DNA of 64,000 nt, taken from contig NC_090766.1 in NCBI RefSeq assembly GCF_036898095.1, positions 31,834,972-31,898,971 on the forward strand. The letters run 5' to 3'. A model generated the notes under the pieces. The model worked only from the letters and a program-made list of their open reading frames with translations, was not told where the DNA came from and searched no databases. Origin of the DNA: Palaemon carinicauda. Its lineage: Eukaryota; Arthropoda; Malacostraca; Decapoda; Palaemonidae. Positions 54,315-64,000 of the stretch are shown here, piece after piece (within the stretch, counting starts at the first letter, position 1; the number at the start of each line of letters is the position of its first letter). The position numbers and the translations under genes were made by a program.

Positions 54315-55450
54315 TTAAGGGAATGTAGTGGTAGAACCTTCACCCACTACTGCACTCGCTGCTACGAATGGTCCCAGTGTGTAGCAGTCCTCATAAAGAG
54401 TCTGGACATCTTTCAAGTAATATGAAGCGAACACCGACTTGCTTCTCCAAAAGGTCGCGTCCATAATACTTTTAAAGGATCTATTTTGCTTAAATGCTAC
54501 CGAAGTTGCTATCGCTCTAACTTCATGAGCCTTGACTTTAAGCAAATTACGATCCTTCTCACTTAAATGAGAATGTGCCTCCCAAATTAAAAGTCTAATA
54601 AAATAAGACAACACATTCTTAGACATGGGCAAAGAGGGCTTTTTAACGGAGCACCATAAAGCCTCTGAACAACCTCGTAGTGGTTTAGTTCTAGATAAAT
54701 AAAATTTAAGAGCTCTAACAGGGCACAGCACTCTTTCAACTTCATTACCTACAATCTCAGAAAGACTAGGGATTTCAAAAGATTTAGGCCATGGACGAGA
54801 CGGAAGTTCATTCTTGGCCAAAAAACCAAGTTGAAGAGAACATACTGCTTTATTAGCTGAGAAGCCGATGTTCTTGCTAAAAGCATGTAACTCACTAACC
54901 CTTTTAGCCGAAGCCAAGCTCACCAAAAAAAGTGTTAAGGGTAAGATCCTTCTGGGAGGCTGAATTTAACGGTTCAAACTTGTTTGACATAAGGAACTGT
55001 AGGACCACGTCCAAGTTCCAAGCAGGAGTTGAAATATGACGCTCCTTAGAAGTCTCGAAAGACTTAAGCAGGTCTTGGAGATCTTTGTTATTCGAAAGAT
55101 CCAAACCTCTATGCCTGAAAACAGAAGCTAACATGCTTCTGTAGCCTTTAATGGTGGATGCAGAGAGGGAGCGACCGTTTCTCAGATAAAGCAGAAAATT
55201 CGCAATCTGCGCTACAGAGGCACTGGAAGAGGAAATAGAGGAGGACTTGCACCAGTCTCTAAATACCTCCCATTTCGACTGGTAGATCTTGATGGTAGAG
55301 GATCTTCTAGCCCTCGCGATCGCTCTACCTGCCTCCTTTGAAAACCCTCGAGCTCTAGAGGGTCTTTCGATAGTCTGAAGGCAGTTAGACGAAGCGCGGG
55401 GAGGAAGTCTCTTTACGTGAGGCTGTCATAAGAGATCCATCCGCAAAGGT
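54315..55450 (-). pseudogene. DIRS tyrosine recombinase (A2)
   Basis: Catalytic part (54926-54315): first Arg in SLASAKRVSELHAFS, HxxR as HEVRAIATSVAF, and the FASYYLKDVQTLYEDC end with the candidate Tyr, then the GEGSTTTFP tail. A 2 bp deletion relative to A1 near 54930 shifts the frame from the upstream part (55134-54904, LDLSNNKDLQDLLKSFETS). The core-binding N-terminus reads through TIKIYQSKWEVFRDW at about 55300. Compared with A1, the catalytic His is present and the A1 nonsense codon is Tyr. Only the frameshift appears to disable it. Confidence 0.85.
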
Positions 55451-57406
55451 AGACTCCTTGGAACGTCTACCAGCCATAGAAGTACCTCTGTGAACCACTC
55501 TCTTGCGGACCAGAGGGGAGCAACCAACGTCAACCTGGTCCCTTCGTGAGAGGCGAACTTCTGCAGCACCTTGTTTAGGATCTTGAAAGGTGGAAAGGCA
55601 TAAACGTCCAGGTGAGACCAGTCCAGAAGAAAGGCATCTATGTGGGCCGCCTCTGGATCTGGGACCGGAGAGCAATAAGTCGGGAGCCTTTTTGTCAACG
55701 AGGTCGCAAAGAGATCGATGGTGGGTTAACCCCAAGTCATCCAAAGTCTCTCGCACACATCCTTGTGGAGCGTCCACTCCGTACAAATCACCTGACCTCT
55801 TCGACTGAGACAGTCCGCCAAGACATTCAAATTCCCTTGGACGAACCTCGTCAAAAGCGAGATGTTTCGATCTTTTGACCAAATGAGAAGGTCCCTTGCA
55901 ATGACGAAAAGAGCGCGGTAGTGAGTGCCTCCTTGCTTCAAGATGTAAGCCAAGGCCGTGGTATTGTCTGCATTCACCTCCACCACCTTGTTTCGAATCA
56001 GACTCTCAAAACTCCTTAGTGCTAGATGGACTGCTAACAGCTCCTTGCAGTTTATGTGAAGGCTCCTCTGGTCTGCGGACCAAAGACCCGAGCATTCCAG
56101 ATTGTCCAGAGTCGCCCCCCAAACCCAAATCCGATGCGTCTGAAAACAACACATGGTTTGGGTTCTTGACTGCCAGAGAAAGACCTTCCCGAAGTCTTAT
56201 ATTGCTGTCCCACCAAGCTAGGCAAGTCTTGACTGGATCGGAGATTGGAATCAAGACCATCTCTAAAGTCTTCTCCTTGTTCCAATGGGAGCCTAGGTGG
56301 AACTGGAGAGGGAGCAGGTTGAGTCTCCCTAGAGAGATAAACTGTTCCAGAGACGAAAGCGTCCCCAGGAGGCTCATCCAGTCTCTCACAGAGTAACGGT
56401 TTTTCTCTTGCACAAGACGGACTTTGAGCAAAGCCTGCTCGATCCTGTTGGCAGACAGAAAAGCCCGAAAAACTCGACTCTGTATCTCCATCCCCAAATA
56501 GAGAATCGTCTGGGAGGGAGTCAGCTGTGACTTCTCCATGTTCACCAAGAGGCCCAACTCTTTCGCAAGATCCAAAGTCCACTGTAGGTCCTGCAGACAG
56601 CGATGACGGGACGACGCTTTGAGTAACCAGTCGTCCAAATACAGGGAGGCTCTGATCCCCGATAAATGTAGGAACTTCGCTATATTTCGCATGAGCCTCG
56701 TAAAAACAAGAGGAGCAAGGCTGAGGCCGAAGCACAGTGCTCGGAATTGATACACCACATTCCTGTACACAAACCTCAGATAATGTTGAGAGTCTGGATG
56801 TATCGGAATGTGGAAGTACGCATCCTGCAAGTCGAGAGAGACCATCCAGTCGCCCTCTCTGACTGCTGCCAAAACGGATTTGGTGGTCTCCATCGTGAAC
56901 TTTGTTTTTACAACAAACACGTTGAGAGCACTGACATCCAGCACTGGCCTCCAACCTCCTGTGTTCTTCGGAACCAGGAAGAGACGGTTGTAAAAACCTG
57001 GGGATTGAAGGTCCGAGACTTTCACCACCGCCCCCTTTTCTAACAACAGAGACACCTGAAGATGTAACGCCTGTCTCTTTGTCTCCTCTCGATACCTGGG
57101 AGAGAGGTCTATCGGATCTTTTACCAGAGGAGGTCTCCGTACAAAAGGAATTTTGTAACCCTCCTTCAGCAACAAAACAGACTCCCGGTCTGCACCCCTC
57201 TTCTCCCAGGCCTGCCAGAAGTTGGTCAATCTGGCACCTACTGCTGTCAGAGGACGTGGGCAGTCAGACTCTGCCACGGGAGGATGTAGATCCTCTCTTC
57301 TTGCCTCGCTTGCTATCGGCATGAGAGCCTCCCCTACTGGGAGCTCTGCCACGAAAAGGCGGGATAAACCTTGTCGCTGGCGTGTCAAATTTAGGTCTGC
57401 TGACAT
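55426..57406 (-). pseudogene. DIRS RT-RNase H-methylase-like polyprotein (A2)
   Basis: The RT frame (57406-56006, 466 residues) begins in the gag-proximal linker (TNFWQAWEKRGADRESVLLL) and includes GGWRPVLDVSALNVFV, LDLQDAYFHIPIHP, FRALCFGLSLAPLVF, the intact SLYLDDWLLKA box and SQLTPSQTILYLGMEIQS. RNase H starts at LFSDASDLG. A one-base change near 56130 shifts to 56154-55726, with CKELLAVHLALRSF, NADNTTALAYILK and NVLADCLSRR. A stop near 55727 precedes the methylase-like segment (55698-55426): LPTYCSPVPDPEAAHIDAF, then LDVYAFPPFKIL. The FPPF replaces the (N/D)PPY motif of Dam-type methylases, so catalysis is doubtful. Confidence 0.88.
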
Positions 57407-59741
57407 GAAAAGACGAAGGTACAGCCTTACGAGCAGACGTGGCCATTAAATCATGAGTGTCCTTCTGTAGAAGAGACGCAGCAATATCTCTAATAAGCTG
57501 TTGCGGGAACAAGGCAGAAGACAATGGCGCAAAGAGAAGTTCTGACCTCTGACAAGGAGTGACACCTACAGACAGAAAAGAACACAGAGTCTCTCTCTTC
57601 TTAAGAACCCCTGCTGTGAATGTAGCAGCAAGTTCATTAGAGCCATCCCTTATTGCCTTGTCCATGCACGACATTATCTGAATAGAGACATCTCAGTCCG
57701 CTGACGAGATCTTCCTACTCAAGGCTCCCAGGGACCAATCCAAAAAATTGAAAACCTCAAATGCACGGAAAATTCCTTTGAGGAGATGATCCAGATCTGT
57801 AGAGGACCAGCAAACCTTCGAGCGTCTCATGGCCAGACGACGAGGAGAGTCTACAAGGCTTGAAAAGTCTCCCTGGGCAGAGGCAGGCACCCCCAAGCCG
57901 AGAACTTCTCCCGTGTCATACCAGACGCTCGCACGAGAAGCCAATTTGAAAGGGGGAAAGGCAAAAGCGAACTTCCCCAAATTCCTCCTGGACATTAACC
58001 AGTCTCCCAACAAACGCAAAGCTCTCTTCGAAGAGCGAGAGAGCACCAACTTCGTGAACGACGGAGTCGAAGAAGTCAGGCCCAGCGTGAACTCAGATGG
58101 AGGTGAACGAGGAGCAGCAGAAACAAAATGATCGGGAAACAGATCCTTAAAGATAAGCATTATCTTCTTAAAGTCAAGGGATGGCTGAGCAACCCTAGGC
58201 TCCTCTCCATCCGAAAGAGTCCCCAAAGGAACATCAGCAGGAAGGGGATCAACAACTTCCTCATAAGAAGGAACATCATCTGACAACGGCAAAGTCTCGC
58301 GACACGGAGAAGCATGCCGAGGAGGCAACGATTGACAGGCTATATCAATATGCGACGGGGCCGCAGCAAAAGCAGAGGTAACGACGTCACGTCGAGACTG
58401 CAAAGACTGAAAGTCTTGAGGCTGACAAACAACAACAGACTTTGTCGACTGACGTTTGACATCACGTCGGGACAACGGAGTCAGCCGACGAACGTCACGT
58501 CAAGACTGCGGTGATTGTTGCTGAACGTCACCTTGAGTCTGCGGAAAATGACGTTCCACGTCACGTAACTGACGTGACTGACGAGGAACACGATCAGAGT
58601 CACGTTTAACAGCATTGATAACCTTAGCGCTAACGTCAAAATGACGAGACAAATCTCGCTTAGGCGGTTGAAGACCTGAGTCACGCTTGTCGGACTGGCG
58701 ACCCGCAAGCAAAGGATCTTTACGAACCTGGTCATGCTCATAAACCTCCGTTAAAGATGAAAGTTTCAACTGCATGTCTTGTAAGACACTCCACTTCGGG
58801 TCAACGGGAGTCGAAACGGGCCGTGACGTCGGCAACGTCTGTGCATGCAAATCATCGCACCGAATGAGACCCTCGGACCCAGCGTCACGTTTACGCTCAA
58901 CAGGTGAACAGCCATCCGATGACTGTTATACGGTCAGAGCTGTCCCAATGACTACAGCCAGGACGCTGGACCTGTCCTGAAGGGACTGACTTGCGCTTTA
59001 AGGGTCTTGAAACCTTATGCCAAGGTTTCTTATGCGGCAAATCATCGGAAGATGAGGAGAATTTAGTTTCTCCCATCTTATGGTAAGGACGAGCTTGAGG
59101 AGCAACGTCTGATACCTTTGAGGGAACGTCTGAACGACTGGTTTACACCTCTCACTCCCTTAAGTCCTACAACATTCCTTCTCCCTGGTGCAGGGGAGCT
59201 TGAAAGAGGTCTCGGACTAGGTAAGCGACAAGCACGATCAGACGAACCCTCCGTCGCAATACTAAACACATTAGTCGCACTTTACACTTTACCACTTTGA
59301 CTTTCCACTTTACCACTTCGACTCTTTAAAAGCTTAACGTCGGACATAAGCTGGTTTCTGTCCGATGCCAAGGTTTCGACCTTCTCACCCAACGCTTGAA
59401 TAGCCCATAACATACCACGTTGAAGGTTCATGAGTGCCAATTGGGGGTTCAGAAACTACCACTACAGGGGAAGGATTAGGTTCAGGGGCATGGGAAGAGG
59501 AAAAATCTAAAGATCTAGAAGAGCTTCTCCTCACCCTATCTCTTTCGAGTTTCCGAGTATATTTCTCATACTCCAACCACTCGAATTCCGATAAAACCAT
59601 GCATTCCTCACAACGATCTCCTAATTGACAGGATTTACCCCGGCAATTAGCACAAACAGTATGAGGATCGATAGAAGCTTTCGGAAGACGTTTGTTACAG
59701 TCTTTCACACATATGCGATAGACAGGAGAAGGGTCAGCCAT
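57264..59741 (-). pseudogene. DIRS gag-like protein with Cys-rich N-terminal finger (A2)
   Basis: The chosen start is ATG at 59741 (MADPSPVYRICVKDC). The finger CANCRGKSCQLGDRCEEC has pattern C-x2-C-x4-C-x5-C-x2-C and is preceded by DPH. A Lys/Arg/Glu-rich helix (LEYEKYTRKLERDRVRR) and a Ser-rich stretch follow. A frameshift near 59430 leads to a short coiled-coil-like MNLQRGMLWAIQALG segment, and a stop near 59285 interrupts the MSDVKLLKS part. The middle (58850-58480) carries degenerate RRDVERQ-type repeats. The capsid-like core (58475-57693) is open and includes TKLVLSRSSKRALRLLGDWL and FNFLDWSLGAL. The C-terminal part (57674-57264) is basic (SKRGKKRGSTSSRGRV). Confidence 0.75.
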
Positions 59742-59933
59742 TATGAAAATCCAAAGAAAATCCAAAGGGAAGCCAAGTTCATCAACAAAAATCAAAAAAG
59801 GGTTTCAAGAGTTTTATTGAAGCAAAAAACCAACACAGCGAAAGCAATAAAACCAAAATCAAGTACTTCACCAATTCGGTAGAAAACTCGAGGTCTAGCA
59901 CGAGCGGAACCAATGTTGTCTGTAACACCGATA

Positions 59934-60100
59934 GAGAAGAACTGGTTTGGTTGAGAAGTATATGCAGTATCTGGCCGATAGTCGGCGCTGGTGGGCACAC
60001 CCGACAACCTTCATGGCGATCGCTCGCGAGTTTTTGGAATCTGTCGGCCGTCGGAGACGTCAGCTATTTATATATTCACCGGCTAAGTTTAATATTTAAA
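59934..60100. repeat. A2 right inverted repeat
   Basis: Complementary to 53598-53786 and to half of the ICR; outer end ggctaagtttaatatttaaa. Confidence 0.88.
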
Positions 60101-60700
60101 CTTGCATATCCGCCACCGTCCCCTTAGGGCATGGAGTCCTCCCGCTAGGGGAAAGCATAAACCAATGCAAAAATGCTTGCATAAAGGAAAAATCTATTAG
60201 AATTATCCCAGATAAATATACATAGTAAACGTAATGCTAAATCATTTCAAGAAAATGACACAGGCGGAGACGCAAGGTTCACAAGAACTAGTTTATTGAC
60301 AAACAATAAAATAAAACAGGTTAAACAACAATTATACATATATAAAAGGAGGATAACCAAAAAAATAAGCATAAGCATGATAGTAAACTGAAAACTTGTT
60401 TATCTGAAAGAGAACAATAACGCCACTTTTAACATACCGAAGTATCAAAATCATAAAAGTCTGTATTACTAATCAGTTACATTAGCGTTGGAAACGCTTG
60501 GCATACGTCTGCACTTATGCTAGGTTCACCTTTAAATATGGAACAGTCAATGTGGGCACCCTCGTGCCCTAACACTTGGTTAGTAGAACAGTTCGTAACT
60601 ACACACCCACCCCAGAATTAATCGTCCCAATTAAATACACTGTTCCTCGTAGAGTTAAACAGCAGGTTTAACGACACTACCCACTGCTACCACAGACCTC
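60101..60700. other. D2 3' noncoding segment; no gene seen
   Basis: AT-rich sequence resuming D2 after A2. It ends in cactacccactgctaccaca, similar to D1 38850-38870, just before the YR gene. Confidence 0.6.
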
Positions 60701-60705
60701 TTCAG

Positions 60706-61759
60706 TTACTCCACTTGCTTCGCATAGTGATGAAAGAAAACTCTGGAAGACTTCCAGCCAGTGTATGAGCGAAGATGTTCGAAATCCATACTATTGAAGA
60801 AATTCAAGGATGAGGCAACTTTCCTCGGATCGTGACCTGCGGGTGTACTGTCTGGATCCGCTCTGCGAATAAAATGGGTGATTTTCACCCTAAGTTGTTT
60901 CAGGGATAAATTTTAGTCTGAATAGTTGACCACCCCTGAAGTCTGAAGTTCTACGAAGATAGACCTTTAGGCATTCCACTGGACATAGAGATGCATCTTC
61001 TTTCAGAGGGCAGATTCTCCAGGGACCCCACCTGTTGGTGGGCAACTCGTTCTTGGCGAGAATCGTAGGATCCGGAAACAAGTTCAGTTCTCCCCCATCC
61101 AAGAACTGAACACGACCTTCCTCTCTCGTGAGGGCCACAATTTCACTAACCCTGGCCCCCGAAGCGAGTGCAAACAGAAAAATAACTTTTTGGGTCAAAT
61201 CCTTTAAAGCACACTCCTCATTGTTCAACAGCGAAGCGAAATGAAGAACTTTATCCAGAGACCATGAAATGGGCTTCGGAGGTGCTGATGGTTTGAGCCT
61301 AGCACAGGCTTTCGGAATTTTATTAAAAATATTGTTAGAGAGGTCGACCTGGAAGGCATACAAAATGGGTCTTGTCAAAGCAGATTTACACGTTAATATA
61401 GTGTTGGCTGCTAACCCTTGACCATGGAGGTGGATGAAAAAAGATAAGCAGAAGTCCGTCGAGATCTTTTGCGGATTCTTCGCCTTGACAAAGGCCACCC
61501 ACTTTCTCCATGATGACTCATATTGCCTTCTAGTGGATTTGCACTTATATTCCTCTAGGAAGTCTATACTGTCTTTCGAAATCCCGAAACGTTTTCTCAC
61601 CGCTAGGGAGAGAAAATCATGAGCTTCAGGTTCCGGGTTTTCTGTGATGAAGCGCAGACAGTCGACTTCTGAACTCGCTGGGTCAGAACTGGATCTGGTA
61701 ACGGTAGACACTTCAGCCGTAGTTCCAATGCCAGAGGGAACCACACGCTGTTCGGCCAC
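60706..61759 (-). pseudogene. DIRS tyrosine recombinase (D2), nearly intact
   Basis: A long frame (61759-60890, 289 residues) holds an acidic leader, KSTRRQYESSWRKWVAF and FFIHLHGQGLAANTI of the core-binding domain, and then the catalytic domain with FALASGARVSEIVAL (first Arg) and WGPWRICPLKEDASLCPVE. A small deletion near 60915 relative to D1 shifts the frame. The remainder (60888-60706) has IRRADPDSTPAGHDPRKVAS (HxxR) and SRVFFHHYAKQVE with the candidate Tyr. All catalytic residues are therefore encoded; the single frameshift is the only visible defect. It follows the RNase H/methylase-like frame with overlap. Confidence 0.85.
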
Positions 61760-63491
61760 TTGTGAGCCCCTATTGCCGCTACTCCCTTGAAAGATCTCAG
61801 TTTGTTGAGGACCCTCAATAGAAGGTTGTGAGGAGGAACAGGTAAATCCTGGACCATCTGTTCCAGTCGAGGGACATCGAGTCCACTGCTTCCGCCAAGG
61901 GATCCTCGTATGGGGACACGTGAAGGGGTAACATCTTGTTATCTTTCGTCACAAAGAGGTCTATCTGCAGTTCTGGGACTTGACTCAAGATGAAGGAGAA
62001 TGATCCTGCATCTAGGGACCATCCCGACTCTATCAGTGTGAACCTGGATAGAGCGTCCGCTGTCACATTGCGGACTCCTTGAAGGTGAACTGTCGACAGG
62101 TACCACTTCTTCTTTTCCGCCAGTCGAAAGATGGACAACATCACCTGGTTAAGTGGTGGTGACCTCGATCCTCGTTGATTCAAGCATCTCACAATCACCT
62201 CGCTGTCCAGTACCAACCTTATGTGGATCGAGCGACGAGGGGAGACTTTCTTCAAGGTAAGGAGTACTGCCATAGCTTCCAGAAAGTTTATGTGAAATGT
62301 CTTGAATAGATTGGACCAAGTTCCTTGGGCCTTCTTCCAATGAGAATGACCTCCCCACCCCTCCTTCGAGGCGTCTGTGTGAATAGTCAACGATGGGGGA
62401 GGTGGCTGAAGAAGCACCGACTTCTTTAGTTACCTGACTTGGGACCAAGGCCTGAGAAGCGTACGTAGACGAAGTGGTACTGGTCTTATCAGATCTCTTC
62501 GCGCGTTTGATGCATAACTTTTCCAAACTCCGGTTGCATCCTTTAGCTGTGCTCTTAGCACCGGGTCTGTTACTGAGGCAAACTGGAGAGAACCCAGCAC
62601 TCTCTCCTGTTCGCGTCTTGATATTCTTTCGGAATCCAGAAGTCTCTTTGACAAAACCAGCTATCTCCTTCCTCTTCTTCGCCAGGATGGAGAGTTGGTG
62701 TGACACTAGGTCCCAGTGGATTCCCAACCACTGGAACTTTTGAGATGGAGAAAGCAGAGACTTTTTTCTGTTGATCTTGAAGCCTAGATGCTCTAGGAAC
62801 TGGATCACCTGTAGGGAAGCTTGCAAACATTCTGTCTTGGATGCTGCCCACACCAGCCAGTCGTCCAGGTAGGCTACCACCTGGATTCCCTTTAGGCGTA
62901 ATTGTTTGAGAGCTGCGCTCGCAAGCTTCGTGAAGATCCTTGGGGCTATGTTTAGCCCGAATGGCATGGCTCTGAAGGCGTAGAGTCTTCGATGTAGCTT
63001 GAACCCTAGGTAGGGGGAGAGTTGGCGATTGATTGGAACGTGCCAATAGGCGTCTGACAAATCTATGGAGACGGTATATGCCTCTTGGGCAGTAAGGTCC
63101 TTAGGTGTTGCAGTGTTAGCATCTTGAACTTGCAGTTCACTATGAACATGTTGAGTGGCGACAAGTCCAGAATGACTCTGAGTTTTTCTGAGTCCTTCTT
63201 GGGAACACAAAACAGCCTCCCTTGGAATTTGATGGACTTTACCCTTCTGATTACTCTTTTCTCCAACAGCTCTTGAATGTACTCCTCCAGAACGGGGGTG
63301 GAGTGTTGAAAAAATCTAGGGCACGGAGGTGGAGTGCTGTACCAGCTCCAACCCAGTCCATTCTTGAGTAGGCTGTGGGCCCAGGGATCGAAGGTCCACC
63401 GATCCCGAAAATTCTGAAGTCTCCCTCCTACCGGTATCATCTCACTTTGGCTGCTGTTGCCCTGAGATCTTGCCTCCTTGACCGCGACCAC
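61603..63491 (-). pseudogene. DIRS RT-RNase H-methylase-like polyprotein (D2)
   Basis: N-terminal fingers lie at 63491-63063 (WSTPVLEEYIQELLEKRV-like region, then LRVILDLSPLNMFIV). A frameshift leads to 63210-62149 with YTVSIDLSDAYWHVPINR, FRAMPFGLNIAPRIFTKL and the intact box VAYLDDWLVW. A second shift near 62660 gives QERVLGSLQFASVTDPVLR. A third gives RNase H (62417-61815) with IHTDASKEGWGG, LEAMAVLLTLKKVS, LDSEVIVRCL and NVTADALSRF, followed by methylase-like IDLFVTKDNK and DPLAEAVDSMSLDW. The end continues at 61857-61603 (PPHNLLLRVLNKLRSF). Confidence 0.85.
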
Positions 63492-64000
63492 CCCCGAATC
63501 CCCTTCCCCTTGAGAGGCGTCTAGACGAACCTCTGGCTGCTCCTCTAGGCTTCGCTCGAAAGGTAGTCAACTGCCCTTCGAACGCTGGGTTAAATGCCGG
63601 AGACTGCGTAGACACGGCTTGGGGTACCCACTGGTACGTGGTCGGGGTTTGTGCCACCATCTGGGGCACTGTAGGCATAGGAAGTTGTTGCTGCTGCTGT
63701 CTGAATGGCTTGGCTGGCCGAGAGGGTAGCCTAGTCTTCTTAGTCTTCCTCTTTGGTTGGGGACCCTCATCCGGGGAAGACTTTCTCTTGAGAGATAGGC
63801 CCCACTTCTGGAGAAGGTTTCTATTCTCCGTGGCGGCCTTATCTACAACCTCCTTGATCGCTTCGCTAGGGAAGAGGTCTTTGCCCCAAATGCTGGAGGA
63901 GATTAGCTTCCTTGGCTCGTGCCTCACCGCAGCCGAGGAGAACAAGAACTCCCTACAAGCCCTCCTAGCTTTGACGAAGCTATAAAGGTCCTTTGTAACT
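63442..64000 (-). pseudogene. DIRS gag-like protein (D2), C-terminal part, cut by window end
   Basis: An open frame from beyond the window edge to about 63442 contains EPRKLISSSIWGKDLFPSE, TENRNLLQKWG, a basic KRKTKKTRLPSRPAK segment, a poly-Gln run and an RGG/GRG-rich C-terminus (RGRGFGGGRGQGG). It is closely related to D1 gag 42158-41550. The RGG box fits RNA binding. Confidence 0.75.

Larger units (their letters stand above)
53598..60100 (-). mobile_element. DIRS-like retrotransposon, group A copy 2 (A2), full length
   Basis: 6.5 kb, with both inverted repeats (53598-53786 and 59934-60100), an ICR (53833-53938), and gag, RT-RNase H-methylase-like and YR in minus order. It is inserted in D2 noncoding DNA. 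This is the most complete A copy, though each gene has one or more frameshifts or stops. 53939-54314 is 3' noncoding, nearly identical to A1 1-374. Confidence 0.9.
52676..64000 (-). mobile_element. DIRS-like retrotransposon, group D copy 2 (D2), runs off the window, split by A2
   Basis: The left inverted repeat begins at the D1 right end (shared acgg at 52679-52682), with its ICR at 53139-53235. The 3' noncoding sequence that follows (53236-53597, compare 37912-38200) is cut by A2 (53598-60100) and resumes at 60101. YR (61759-60706), RT (63491-61603) and gag (from 63442) then follow in minus orientation to the window end. D2 is closer to intact than D1. Confidence 0.85.

Overview
The window looks like nuclear DNA from an animal, most likely a decapod crustacean. 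It is AT-rich, full of (CT)n, (GA)n and (TAA)n microsatellites, and almost entirely made of transposable elements. At least eight DIRS-type tyrosine-recombinase retrotransposon copies dominate it, and DIRS1-like elements are well known as abundant in Decapoda. This is an inference from element content; the species cannot be named from the sequence alone. No bacterial, organellar or RNA genes were seen.

I use local labels for four DIRS-like groups (A, B, C, D). All are read from the minus strand in the order gag, RT-RNase H-methylase-like, tyrosine recombinase (YR). Layout: A1 (1-6064, left end outside the window) sits in B3 (6065-9491, upstream part only). C (9492 to about 14600, a decayed A-like copy) follows. 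Next come two collapsed terminal hairpins (14712-14842) and a complete Tigger/pogo transposon T1 with an uninterrupted 622-residue transposase (14907-18830). B1 (19371-33184) is broken by a deleted Tigger copy T2 (26180-27595) and by an unclassified terminal-inverted-repeat element (28241-33092) that itself carries a 5'-truncated RTE-like LINE (29784-32585). A C-type end remnant lies at 33185-33402. Then comes a short stretch of apparent host DNA with one convincing coding exon (33538-33648, minus strand), B2 (33679-37112, an internally deleted B), and more host-like intron (37113-37374). D1 (37375-52682) carries a full-length I/Nimb-like LINE (44115-50624). D2 starts at the D1 end and runs off the window, interrupted by A2 (53598-60100).

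The DIRS copies with visible ends (A2, B1, B2, D1, and the left end of D2) share one architecture. Long inverted repeats of about 170-360 bp form the two ends. Just inside the left end is an internal complementary region (ICR) complementary to both outer ends joined together, as expected for DIRS circle-based integration. D1 and D2 abut through a single copy of that junction, as if a D circle had integrated into an existing D end. Most DIRS coding regions are broken by stops, frameshifts, deletions or lost catalytic residues. T1 and the I-like LINE have uninterrupted long reading frames and are the youngest-looking elements.

The most interesting points are: the isolated host exon with B2 integrated about 30 nt upstream of its splice acceptor; the LINE whose ORF1 and ORF2 share one frame separated by a single UAA with no AUG nearby; the D1-D2 single-junction tandem; the captured YR fragment inside T2; and the shared gag zinc signature and unrelated minisatellites in the gag genes of different DIRS groups.
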